DNA from: Seriola aureovittata
Lineage: Eukaryota; Chordata; Actinopteri; Carangiformes; Carangidae
Reading direction: 5' to 3'
DNA: 64,000 bases
Assembly (NCBI RefSeq): GCF_021018895.1
Contig: NC_079376.1
Coordinates: forward strand, 11,461,001-11,525,000
The notes under the pieces: generated by a model
What the model saw: the letters and a program-made list of their open reading frames with translations, nothing else
Told to the model about the DNA's origin: nothing
The model's database searches: none
Program-made: the position numbers and the translations under genes
Shown: positions 27,005 through 39,400 of the stretch, piece by piece
Position numbering within the stretch: position 1 is the stretch's first letter
Layout: the number at the start of each line of letters is the position of its first letter

Positions 27005-27789
27005 CCGCACTAGTGAGTATGTGTGCACACATAACATGCTGCCACACTTGTCATCAAGTGACCAAACTAGGAAGAGGGCAAGAGAGAGAACCAGCTTGCA
27101 GAAACATGTCAGTGATGCCAAAGTCAAAAACTAAATCAGTTGGTAGATCCATGTTTGTCAGTGATACTGAACTGTGCATGTTAAAATCTTTGCATGTAAA
27201 GAACAGTATGTGCAAGAGGCCTAGTTGCTCTTGTGTATGTGTGTCGGTGTGCAAGTGTGTGTGGAGGTGTTCGTGTGTCTACATTTACGTGTATATGCTG
27301 AAAATAAACACAGGTTACATCACTCCTTGTGACCCCACAGCACATCGAGGCCCTGCCCCTTTTAAGAGGTCTGACCAGATAAAGTCTCTCATTGGTTGAG
27401 ATGTTGCAGGGCTAGTTGAGGTAGTAATGGCAACCTAGTTTTATTTAGACCACTATTCACATTGCAACACCACCATTAATAGTTTATACTCTATGCTAGA
27501 AATACCTGAGTACAATGAGGAAATAACTGCACACATGTACTTTTATCAATCCATTAGTTGATCATTAAAGTAAAGTTGATCATAATGAAAGAAGAAGTCA
27601 AAGAATCAAATATGTAAATGCAAATCAAGGCAATGTGATCACTAAGCTTATGGTGGTGGTCTGCAAAGTGAGATATGAACCTGAAACCATAGAAGCTACC
27701 TCCTGAAACAACAAGGCCTTTATTAAGGTTCCAGTCTGGCTTGGTCCCAAGGGGGTCGGACCTCAGGATTCCACTGTTGTTTATATGCC

Positions 27790-27793
<4 letters not shown>

Positions 27794-27839
<46 letters not shown>
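27794..27839. repeat. (GT)n microsatellite
   Basis: Uninterrupted GT repeat of about 23 units. Confidence 0.95.
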
Positions 27840-27840
<1 letters not shown>

Positions 27841-27937
27841 ATATGTGCAAGACAGAGTACATGTACAGCTGCCCCATTGTCCAGCTCCACACACAAACTC
27901 ATCTCAGCTGTTCAAAATCATCACTAAGTGTCATCAG

Positions 27938-27939
<2 letters not shown>

Positions 27940-27970
<31 letters not shown>
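27940..27970. repeat. (CA)n microsatellite
   Basis: Uninterrupted CA repeat about 100 bases from an opposite-strand-type GT repeat. Confidence 0.95.
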
Positions 27971-27973
<3 letters not shown>

Positions 27974-28433
27974 CCACATATGGACAGGTCTGGCTCATTC
28001 ATCCTTCTACACAAATGTTGGTGATAAATCCTCTGTGATAGAATGTGCAACTGTGCAGCTATTTTCTTCCTAAAACAACTCCCTTATTGTCCACACAGAC
28101 CACCAGGACCACAGGAATCTACAGACTCAAGTTTAGAAGTCAGTTAAAAATAAATAAAGACTTCATACTTGTTGAAGCCCATTCATTAGCAATCATGTAC
28201 ACTTAACATTACTGCCAACCATTTTCCACAGCATACCTAAGCCTTAGTTTTACATTGATTAATTCATATTCTCTACCTAATCAGAAGTCGTCGGTTTCAG
28301 TTTCATGGCAGCACAGTGTGAAAATCAACTTGCAGTGACATGAAATCTGATTGAGATCACAGCAAACATTTGGTTGCTTTAATAGTTTTAATGTTGCTGA
28401 AAATATTGATTGTACAGCTATGCAATGTAGCTA

Positions 28434-29285
28434 TACAGTGCCTAGTGAAAGTATTCAACCACCTCTATGTTTTGTTGCATTACAACCTGGAATTAAAATT
28501 GATATTTATTTGGATCTTATGTAATAGACCTAACAAAATACTCCAAATTGTTGAAGCAGAATGAAAAAAAAATTGAATAAAAACTGTAAAGTTGTGCTGA
28601 GTTGAGTGCTTATGTTTTGACCCACTCATTATGAAACCCCCTCGTCCAACCAATTCACTTCAGAAGTCATATACAGTAATTAGTTGATGAAGTTCGCCAA
28701 ACAGCAGTTGGTAGACTCCTAAAACACACAGAAGAAGCTTCTCTGGTCAGATGAGAATAAAACTGAATTTTCTGGCCATCATGTGAAATGCTATGAGTGG
28801 TGCAAATACAACACTTCCCATTACCCCGAGAACACCATTCCCACAGCGAAGAAAGTCAACATATGGCTAAAGCTAGACTGGAGTGGTTTAAAGGCCTATC
28901 AAAGCCCAGACCTCAGTCCAACTGAGAATGTGTGGCATATATTGAAGATTGTTGTAGACTAACACATTCCATATAACTTGAAGGAGCTGGAGAAGCTTCA
29001 CCCTGAAATATGGACAAAAATCCCAGTGGCTAAATGTGCTAAGCTAATAGATACCAAATCCAAGAGACTTGCAGCTGTAATTGCAGTAAAAAAGTGGCTC
29101 TACAAAGTATTGATTTTGAGGGATGAATACTTATGCACACTCAAGATTTCTGTTTTTTTTGTTTTTTTGTCATAATCATTATCCTTGTCACAAAAAAAAA
29201 AAAAAAATCAATTTTAATTCCAGGTTGAAATGTAACAAAAAAGTAAAAACACCAAGGGAGGTGAATACTTTCACAAGGCACTGTA
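28434..29285 (+). mobile_element. Tc1/mariner-type transposon remnant with inverted repeats
   Basis: The left end begins TACAGTGCCTAGTGAAAGTA and the right end is its inverted partner (TACTTTCACAAGGCACTGTA). The terminal repeats extend about 65-70 bases inward to AACCTGGAATTAAAATT. The element is flanked by TA dinucleotides, the Tc1 target site. Inside, translated fragments such as LLWSDENKTEFSGHHV and SPDLSPTENVWH match Tc1 transposase motifs. At 852 bp it is shorter than an intact element, with an internal deletion near 28858 and stops, so it cannot make a transposase. Confidence 0.88.
28735..29110 (+). pseudogene. Tc1-type transposase fragment
   Basis: Fragmentary, frame-broken coding remains: WSDE-type motif near 28743, SPDLSPTENVWH-type motif near 28906, and a C-terminal piece KELEKLHPEIWTKIPVAKC from 28981. 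An in-frame TAG after VVD near 28959 and the missing middle part make it non-functional. Confidence 0.75.
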
Positions 29286-32200
29286 TATATTTCATTGTGG
29301 TAGAAAATATCATCTGGAATTTTGGATACTGAAACAGAGTGATACAGCGTAAATGTTATCTTTTCATGGTCTTAAATGCTACGTTACAGTTCAGTTAATG
29401 CTGCAAATTTTCTTTTCTGAAGTATTTCTTGAAATATTTCAGAAAATAGGCCTAAATGAAAATCATCAACATATGCGAAATGCTAAATATTGTCACATTA
29501 TATCAAAGTTCAGGAGTTTGTTCGAAGTATTCTCATTTTTGACTTCATACTGTCAGTATTGCCCAGTCTTAGCTGACTGTTTTATGCATCCATGTTTTTT
29601 GATTTGCCTGTAACTCTAATGCTGTTGGGCAACTCAAATCTTAGATGTCCTTCTTAGACAGTACCATAACTGCTTAGAGGTCATGGCAACCATTTTCATA
29701 AATTGAAAAACTTTAAGTATGGTAAAGCACTGGCTTGGTCCTGCTATGACTGCACTTTGTTGGGTACGATTCCTGTGTGGCAGCTTGTTGTCTGGGCAAA
29801 TGTGTAATAAAATGGAGCTGTTGAACCCCCGTATATCAGTAATACAAGGAAGTAATCTGCACATGTCTTATCATACACACACAAACACAGTGTGAGCTTC
29901 TACGCAGGTAAATACGTACTGTTTATTAAAGGCTAACCCTCTGAAACGGACAGAATGTGAATTAACAGCATCCTTGGAGAGGCTGACAAGTGCTACATTC
30001 CTAACATCCTATTACCGAGCGTACCCTGCCGCCACACTGCCGCTGGGTCACTGGAGTTATGCACACACAATCACAAATTCACACACTCGCATACAAACAC
30101 ACATATAAAGCCAATGGAACACATACAAGCACATGAAAGATGCACACAGAAACACCAATCTGGACATGTGGGATTGTCACCTTCCGGCCTGACATTCCTG
30201 CCTCAGTGTGCCAGAGAGGGCTGCAGTTAGAAGGGCACTATGGGTGGCAGCAGATGGAGGGAAAGAGATGTGGAGGGTGGACGGAGGGCAGAATCACAAA
30301 TTTGGCATGTCACATGGTCAAACAGGGAAGATTTACGACTGATCAGGTTCCACATCGGCAGCATGGTGTTGTGGCTTCAGAATGCCAGGTATGGGAGTGA
30401 GATCAGACTCCGGCTTTAGTTTGTACACCCTTTCTGGCAACTGCAGCCAGTGTGACTGGCTGAAGATGGCAGTGTTATGGGTGGTTGGCGTGGGGAACGT
30501 GGTCATTGTCTGGCCTTTCACATCCTTGCGGCTGTATAGATTTACATACCTCTGAAAATTCAGCCGTAACAAAATCGGTGGGAATGTGAACCTGATACAG
30601 ATTTGGAGTGAAATCTAGAAGACAAGAAGCAATGTGAAATTAGTATAACCAATAAAAGAGAAATGCAGACAGGCAAGGAGAATCACGAAACTGAAAATAC
30701 CGATCCTCTTTTATTTCTCTCATTTTATTTCTCCCTCTACAGTCAGGAGCTATGATTTACTCACCGGTGACATCATGGAGACCACAGCTATTTTTATTGG
30801 ATGGTAAACGGCCAGCTCTTCTCCATGCTATGCCACCTGTCCAATCCACACCAGTCAACAAGCCCCTGGGAAAAAAAGTCAAGCACCCAAAAATGATTGA
30901 GAGTTGAAAGGCGGAATATGATACATGCATGCCATGCTACTGTCCTAGGCATGTTTCACAAGTCAAATGTCTTGTCACTGCTACTGGTTTGCTTTCCCTA
31001 TTTATCTGTGTTATTCATTACAGCCAACAGTGTAACCTACAATTCAGCAGTCACACACATGGTGCAATGTCTCCTTCCATTGCTCTTTTACCATCACTCA
31101 GCATGCTTTAAAAAAAAAAAAAGATTTTGCATATGAATTTGAAATAAAATACTTCTGTTTTGAGAACACCTTGCAATCTATGCTACATTCTGCTCCCTTG
31201 CCCCCCCCCCGCAGGGTTTTGATGCATGTGTGTGACTCCAAGGGTGGGGTTATTCCTGGCCCTGTGTCGTGTGCTCTAAGGTGCAGTTTAGTCACATGCC
31301 ATCTGACCAACCCTTAGCCCTGAAAAATGATAAGTACAGTAGCCGGGGGGTGGGGGTGGGGGGTGAGGGGGTGTCATCATATAACCACACTGCCCTGAAA
31401 GATGTCAACTCATAGCAATAAACTGGTAATTGAGGTAAAGAATAACTACATAATAACATATGAAATCATTAAAGAACACATTGAAATGTATGAAAATTTC
31501 AAGTGTAGATTGATGGTAAAATTCTTAGATAAAAAAGAAGCTATCACAAGATTGTTGCTGTGCATTGTTGTCTGCTTACAGAACCACACAAAGATCTTGA
31601 GATCAAAAATGAATGAGACTCAGAGAGTCTAATGTATTCTATTTCGATATTTGTAAAGGTTTTTCTAATTAGTTTCAGAATCGCCAGAGACACCAGCAGG
31701 AGTGCTTCAAAAATGAATAGCCAGTAAACCAAAATGTAACACACATGAAAGGATCTGCTGAAAAAGTGTCTTTTATGTGTATGTGCCTTTTAGTGTGATT
31801 CATAGGAAGAGAAACAGAGGACTAGTCCTGAATGGTGATGTGCAATAATTGCACACCACACAGCAGTACTCTTGACATTACTGCCTTACTTGAATCAGAA
31901 ATTCATGAAAGTGACTGGGAGTCCACCTTGTGGCAGGGGCAGGAAATTGCAATTAATGCTCTTTATTTCAGTGCATTCCTGAAAGCTGTGCTGGTTTATT
32001 CTGTGAAACAATGGTAGTGGGTGATAAAGGTTAAAAGAGGAAACATATACTAATAGAACCTATATGCTGTCACCAAAAATAGCATTTTTTTGGTCGAGTG
32101 CTAAATGTCTTTGCATCATATTATTCATTCTTTTCAGCTCCTTAAGATATAGTGAACTATGAACCCCACAAGGGTTTGTTCATTCTTGTGATTTGTGATG

Positions 32201-32370
32201 CCTCATTGACGCAAGAGCGCCAGCAAAAAAAAAGAAAAAAAAAAAAACTGGAAAGGATGGAAGATGTGATTGTGTTTGCAAACAACATTAGATTACCCTT
32301 CCTTGTTAACAGTATTATTTCACAACCGTGAGGCTGATTATGTAACAATAGATATTAATCTAGACTCTCT

Positions 32371-32644
32371 CTAAGTACATTTACTCAAGTGCTGCACTTA
32401 AGTACAATTCTCTACTCCACATATTTTCAGAGGAAATTTTTTTTATAAAATGCATATGCATTATTCTGAAATGGATCATTCTGCATAATAAGCACTTTTA
32501 CTTTTAGTACTTTAAATATATTTTAATGCTCATACTTATCTTCTTTTATAAAATAATAATTTGAATACATGTCTTTTAGCTATGTGCAACATATTTCTAC
32601 ACTGGCATCACTAAAAGATCTGAGTAGCTATTCTTCCACCACTG
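32371..32644. mobile_element. hAT-like MITE copy, left end missing
   Basis: Begins inside the family's subterminal sequence (CTAAGTACATTTACTCAAG) and ends with TTCTTCCACCACTG, the inverted form of the end seen at 16381. It is the same family as the copies at 16381-17028 and 56820. Confidence 0.65.
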
Positions 32645-33189
32645 GTAGCCAGTTAAGAAGCTGATCACAATCACAAACACTAATTTAATCCTTTGTGAAA
32701 AGCAGTTCTGTGTTAAAATTGAATAGAATGCTATTCTCCATTCAAAACATAAAATCTCTACTTAACAGGCATAACTGAAGTGTACTGATTAGAGGCAGGT
32801 TATTTGAGAGGAAATAGGCCTACCAATTTGAGAATAGAACCTGTATCAAACCTGTATCTTGTAAATATGTAAGTAATCTAAATGATCTACATGACTAACT
32901 GAGAGAATTAAATTAAGAAATATGTAGTCTGTTTTTGTGTTTATAAATTACCCCAATTACCCCACAATTGTATTGCGACCCCAAGTGGGGTTGAGATCCG
33001 CAGATCTGTTATAAGATGCCAAGTTTAACAAAAGCCCATCAGAAACATATGACTAACTATTTAATTATGTATTGGTTCATGTAGACTACGTATTTCACAC
33101 ATTTCATCAATTTTATTTATTAATTTTCTATTTAACAATTAATCATTTGGGATCCATATTACCGTGCTGAGTGGATATGACTGGTAGTG

Positions 33190-33443
33190 GGTTATGCCTT
33201 GCTCCTCCGCGCCACTTGGGGGCGCGTGTCCGCTGTAAATAAATGCCATCGTGGGTTGACGAGGCCGCCCAGCCATGTTGAGGAGTCTGTCAAGCAAACT
33301 GCAGCCCGCCATTGTGTAGAAACCAGGCTCTGTAGCGAGATAGGGGCGCTTGGCTGAAACTCTTCAATAGCTAGACAAATTCTACACCCTGCCGCTTTTA
33401 TTTAGGAGTAAATACAGTTACACAGGCGCCGGGGGGGAAAGAC
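33190..33443 (+). promoter_or_regulatory. ythdf2: ythdf2 putative promoter and 5' UTR
   Basis: A locally GC- and CpG-rich stretch compared with the AT-rich sequence before it, ending at the ythdf2 start codon. It contains GCCATGTTG and GCCATTGTG words and a CTCF-like word at 33212-33225. No TATA box is evident, which suits a housekeeping CpG-type promoter. Two short upstream ORFs occur if transcription starts before 33243. Confidence 0.5.
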
Positions 33444-33470
33444 ATGTCAGCCAGCAGCCTTCTTGAACAG
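33444..33470 (+). CDS. ythdf2: ythdf2 coding exon 1
   Basis: Encodes MSASSLLEQ and ends at a GTAAAG donor, phase 0. The ATG context is GAAAGACATGT, with G at -3. Confidence 0.93.
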
Positions 33471-36400
33471 GTAAAGAGAGGTATTTTCTGAACATTTACG
33501 AGGGCCAAATTTCTCACCATCGCGACGGCTAGCGAGGATAGCTTAGCTCAGAGGCAGCGGCTGTGGCTCAGTAGTGCAGTAGGCCTGACCACCTGCTAAA
33601 GGAACTGACTGCTGAAAATATATCTCTTCATCTATTTTTTTCCCCTTCCTCTCTTCTCATAAATCAAACCTTCATGAATCACCTGGACCCAATCCAGAGA
33701 CCGAAAGGCCAAGCTAATAAAGGTAAGACCAAATATTGTCTTGCATTATCGACTCAGGTTGAGTGAATGCGGATCTTTTTACGTGAGGTGCGCTTTGAAA
33801 ATCTTGCGTGCGCGGATGCGATAGCTTGTCTCCTAGCGTCTTGGCAAATAGGCCTGTCTGTGTAAGTTGTAAAGATTTTTGCACTTAATTTGCCACTTCA
33901 TTAAAACACAAAACGACATGGTGTTTCATAAAAGCGTTCTCAGACCTAAACTAATCATTCGTGAGTTTCCTTTACTTCCCAGAAATGACACTTGTAAGGT
34001 TCCCACAGTTAGCATTAGCCATCTCTTGACAAGCTAACAACGTTAAATGGCAACATGACACATATCAGCATCATTTTCCTGGTTGTACTTGCAGCGCTTT
34101 TTCTTTCACTGGCAGGTGCGAGAATACACTCTAATTAGCCAGTCTTTCAAGATATTAGTTAGTGTTCATATTTTTTGCAGTGTTAAGCTACAGGTGCCAT
34201 CCAAGCACGCTGACCACTCGGCTAACGTTAGCCAGGTCCGTCATGTTGAAAGGACTGTTGGCGCTCGTTAACATGGAGACGCTGCGCACTGCACGCAGCT
34301 AACCACATAGCTAACGTGCTAACATTAGCTGGTTGCTGGGTTAACCCAAAATGACACGTCTTCCGACATGCTTTTCCTGTGTCCAAATGGGCCTCACACG
34401 TTCCCGTCATCATGCTGCTCAGACTGTACTGTTGGATAACACGAATTTACAAACCCGTGTGTATTTTAATCTAACTTTTCGAAGTCCTGAAATCCTCTCA
34501 AAGAATCCTATGTCATCCAACACATCACCGCCTGCTATAGCAGAGAACACTTCCAAAGTTGTGAAAACAAACCATGGGCCACAGGTCCTTCTGCGTTTAA
34601 CATGCATTGAATATGCTGTGGAAGGATCACTAATGGTTTAACATATCCTGAATTAACTTGTTGATGGAATCAACAAACAGATTTGGAATTGTTGAAGGTT
34701 TGCAATTAATTCTTCAAAGTGCCGATTCATCTGTGTTTCTTCATCATTGTGCAAGTTTATGCTGTGTAATGTGAAGAATATTGAGCAGTTACAATATGAG
34801 ATGTCATATTTCAGTGGCTTTTCCTGTGAGACTCATAAATAATTGCAGGGAGTGGTTTTGTTATGTAACAAGTGGCTATGATGCTGATGTGAAATGACTA
34901 CATAATGTAATGTATCTCACCACTTACAACTCTGGAATCACAAACTTGTGCATTTTGTTAACATCAGTGTTGCTTTCTTTTCAGTGCAAAACGGAGCTGT
35001 GACCCAAAAGGATACTTTGAATGACGATGAGTTTGAGCCTTACCTGAATACTCAGGCCAGACAGGTAAGCTTTTTGACAGGTGTTTGCCCACAGGTGCTG
35101 CTTTTCATGACTCAAGTATCCTCCAGTTGCTTTTTGTTTTTGGTTTAATCCTAACTAAGTCATGAGTGACCAATGATTGTGGTGGATTAGATAGATAAAA
35201 GCAGCAGGTTTAATCTGGATGACAATAGATTACTTTTTTATGTGAACAGTATGATAATTGCAGATTTTTGTAGTCATTGATGGTAAATGTTTATTTAAAA
35301 GAGGGGGAAAAAAAGGTGGCATAGTTGCTTGGGTCAGTTTATAAATGCTTTGATTGACTGCTGATCCCGCAGTTTGCATCCATAATATGGACACTATGTT
35401 ACCTTGGATACACAATGAATTTTTGGATATTATATTTGAGGTGTTGGATCATCCAGGCTTCATGTAAACTGAATATGGTGTAAATGTAGTACATCACCAA
35501 CTATTTGAGCATCCCTGACGTAAAATCAATGTGTGAAGAGGCACAGAGTCGAAACCTACATAGATTTGTTGACTGCTTTCAGAACTTCTCTTCCTCTATG
35601 AATTTCAAACATTCAGTTGGTTCAACAGTAGATTTCTCTGAAGATATTGGTTGGTGTCATTTCTTTGTATCAACTTCAGGAAATTTCTCTATCAGAAGAT
35701 TAATATACACACTTGTAGACTAAGTTGTTTAATTGGCCTTGAGACCAAGTTATGTGTGTGAACATCCTTGCTATTTGCATGAATAAGGGCCATAAGCATT
35801 TGCAGCTGCATTGGGAAAGTTAATTTGTCTTATTCTCAGTGGCCTTGGATTTTATTTCTTTGCACTGTGGTAGCGGGAGTTCCCCATGTGTAGTAACAGA
35901 GGCACTGTCTGTTAAGTGGGCTGTAGAGGAAAAGAATGGAGCCTGTATTTTCCTCCACTCAAAAGAATGCACCGTCTTTTTGTCCAAGAGACTATAAATA
36001 AGCAAAAAGTAACAGTTCAGTGCTGTGCATTTACAGATGAGATAGGAGGAGGGATACCTGTTATAGTTCTTATACATACTTCATTATTGTGTGGTGAATC
36101 TTTGGTACAATAACAATAATTCAATAACTTTGTTCATCTTTTATCTTGGTCTGACTTTTTGGATCTACAAGAACAAGGTATACACATATCAAACAGAAGC
36201 GTATGTTAACAATTAATGTTACTAGTAATGTTTGTTGTTGCAAGGAAATGTTTGCTCTTTTAACATCTTGTCACTAAAACTAAATCTTTTTCTATTTAGA
36301 GCAATGCCTATACGGCCATGTCGGACTCGTACATGCCCAGCTACTACAGCCCCTCCATAGGATTTTCCTACTCCCTAAATGAGGCAGCATGGTCCACGGG

Positions 36401-39400
36401 TGGGGACCCTCCTATGCCTTACCTGGCCTCCTATGGACAGCTGAGCAATGGGGAGCCCCACTACCTCCCGGACGCTATGTTTGGCCAGCCTGGCCCCCTG
36501 GGGAGCAACCCTTTCCTGGGCCAGCATGGCTTCAACTTCTTCCCCAGTGGTATCGACTTCTCGGCTTGGGGCAATAGCAGCTCTCAGGGACAGTCGGGGA
36601 CACCACAGAGCTCTGGCTACAGCAGCAGCTATGCCTATGCTCCCAGCTCCCTTGGGGGTGCAATGATCGATGGACAGTCCCCATTTGCACCTGCTGCCAA
36701 TGAGCCACTCAACAAGGCACCTGGTATGAACAGCCTTGACCAAGGCATGGCAGGGCTTAAGATCAGCGGTGCTGCTCCCGGTGGTAATGGGGACATGGCT
36801 CCTAAGGTGGTTGGCTCTGGCTTGCCTGGTGGGGGTCCCCTTGGCCCTGTATCATCTGTAGGACCTCCCAGCATGCCTCCTGTCTCAATTGCCCCTGCCA
36901 AGCCCGCCTCCTGGGCCGACATTGCCAGCAAGCCAGCCAAGCCTCAACCCAAGCTGAAAACCAAGGGTGGCATGGCCGGTGCCAATTTGCCTCCTCCGCC
37001 CATTAAACACAACATGGACATCGGCACTTGGGACAACAAGGGTACCATGCCTAAAGCTGCCACCCCTCAGCAGGTGCCCCCTATTCCCAGCAATGGGCAG
37101 CCGCCCAATCAGGCCTCCCCACAGCCTGGAGCTACTGCTGCAGGGAACCCACAAATGCCCCTCAGCAATGGACAGCTGGTACCGCCCGTTTCCCAGATGG
37201 GGCAGCATCAACTTCCTCCCAGTGGGCAGCCAGGTATGGCTCCAATGCCCCAGCCTCCCCTCTCCCAGGGTCCTCCTCCTCCCCAAAGCCAACAGCAGCA
37301 ACCTTCTCAGCCTACTCGTTGGGTCCCTCCACGGAACCGGGCTAATGGTTTTGGGGATGCCAGTGGGAGTGGTACAGGCCAGTCGCCTCCTACCTCTTCT
37401 GGTGTGGGTGTTGTTCCCGGGGTCCCCTCTGAGCCTCACCCAGTCTTAGAGAAGTTGCGAATGGTCAACAATTATAACCCCAAGGACTTTGACTGGAATC
37501 CCAAGCAGGGGCGGGTGTTTATCATCAAGAGCTACTCCGAGGATGACATCCACCGCTCCATCAAGTACAACATCTGGTGCAGCACGGAGCATGGCAACAA
37601 GAGGCTTGACACGGCCTATCGTTCATTGGGTGGCAAAGGGCCACTTTACCTTCTGTTCAGTGTCAATGGGAGTGGTCACTTCTGTGGTGTAGCAGAGATG
37701 CGCTCACCCGTGGACTACAACACGTCTGCAGGCGTGTGGTCACAGGACAAGTGGAAGGGTCGTTTTGATGTGCGCTGGATCTTTGTTAAGGACGTTCCCA
37801 ACAGTCAGCTGAGGCACATTCGACTCGAGAACAACGAAAACAAGCCAGTGACCAACTCTCGGGACACACAGGAGGTACCACTGGACAAGGCCAGGCAGGT
37901 GCTAAAGATCATCGCTGGATATAAGCACACCACTTCAATCTTCGATGACTTTTCTCACTACGAGAAGCGTCAGGAGGAGGAAGAGTGTGTGAAAAAGGTA
38001 ACCTAGTTACTGTTGAATGAGGTGATAAAAGAGATGAATGAAAAAAGGTGCTTGGCTTTAACTTATATTGTAAAAGGTGCAGTCTATGAAGCCAGTATGG
38101 ATGTGTGTGTGCATGTACAAAATTGCTTTTTGCATTACAAAGGGATAGAGGAACATCTCAAGGATTTACAGCTGGATTTAGATCTTTGTCAGAATTCAAT
38201 GTGATTGTACACAGTAGGATATTTGGTGATTTTTCTTTCTCTAGAGTTTTTCACTGTGGTGTTTTGTTTTCTGTCTGTTATCACTAATGTGTAATGCCCT
38301 GCTTTAAGATAGAATACCATATACAGAAGAATGAACACGAGAAATAATTTTACTTATTCAGACAAATTACACTTTTATATTATAAAATGGTAACATAGAG
38401 TGGATTACATGATAACACATTGAATTGATTGGTTTGTATTGCGGCTATGGTCATGTCCGGTGGTATCTTCCTATCTACAACATATACTCAGTGTCGCAAC
38501 CTCCTAAAGCTATGTGAAATGTTTTTGTTTTATTTCAATCCCCTATGTCTTAACACTCATTTTGGTATTAGGTGAAATATGTTGAACTTATTTTGTGTTG
38601 AACTCATTAACATAAGGAACAAAAATAGAAGAGCAAATGTGTATTGTGGCTCATAAAATGAATACTTGTTTGCATTTCTTATTTAATTTTGGAAAAGGGT
38701 ACTGTTTAATACTGAGGTTTGGTGTCTTGCACAGTTGTAGTACACATTTTGTAACCTTTTTATCTTACAGAGCGACAAATTAAGGGAAAATTATATAAAA
38801 ATAACACAGGAGCTTGTTAACTTTTAGTAAATTGACGTTATTGGCCTGCTTGCTATTAGATATAGAAAAGCTTGTTTTATTCTGTGGATATAAACATTTA
38901 TCTTCCACTGTGTTGTGACTTTAGTTGGTTCATGCCGAGAACTGTTTTAGTTGACTCTTTATATATACCTCACTCTATACTTAAGGTGTAGGAAAAAGTA
39001 ATGGCTATTTTAAAATAGCATACTGCACTTACATTTATTACAGATTTTGTTGGGAACATTGGCTTTACTGCCTGCTTTCTCACATTTTACAGCAAACAAG
39101 CAAGGTATCTATACTAAAAAGTGTACAAAATGTAACGGCAGCAGTCATTAACATTTCATTCACATTTTTTTGTTATTTTGCAGTTGTATGACTCAGTGTT
39201 TTCAAGTATTCTTTAAGAAATATTTAATACTGTGATTTGTGTTAAAAGACAATGTTAATGACAACAGTAAAACTATTTGTTGCATAGTGATGGACATAAT
39301 GGATGAGTTCTGTCGGTATATGAAACTTCAAATAGCTTAATTTTTTTTTATCCAGGACAATTATTGTTAATTCAAGTTGTACATGATAGTTGTAGATTGA

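Larger units (their letters stand above)
25201..33180. other. Shared upstream region between vgll2 and ythdf2
   Basis: No supported gene. It holds microsatellites (26906-27004, 27794-27839, 27940-27970), a Tc1-type remnant (28434-29285), a MITE copy (32371-32644), a G-rich stretch at about 31344-31372 and a C10 run near 31201. A 75-codon minus-strand frame at 26043-26270 is not recognisable. The two flanking genes are divergent. Confidence 0.6.

Noticed and set aside
36375..37449. Other-frame and antisense frames of up to 184 codons inside the large ythdf2 exon
   Set aside because: They arise from the GC-rich coding sequence of ythdf2 itself; only the annotated frame carries YTHDF2 sequence.
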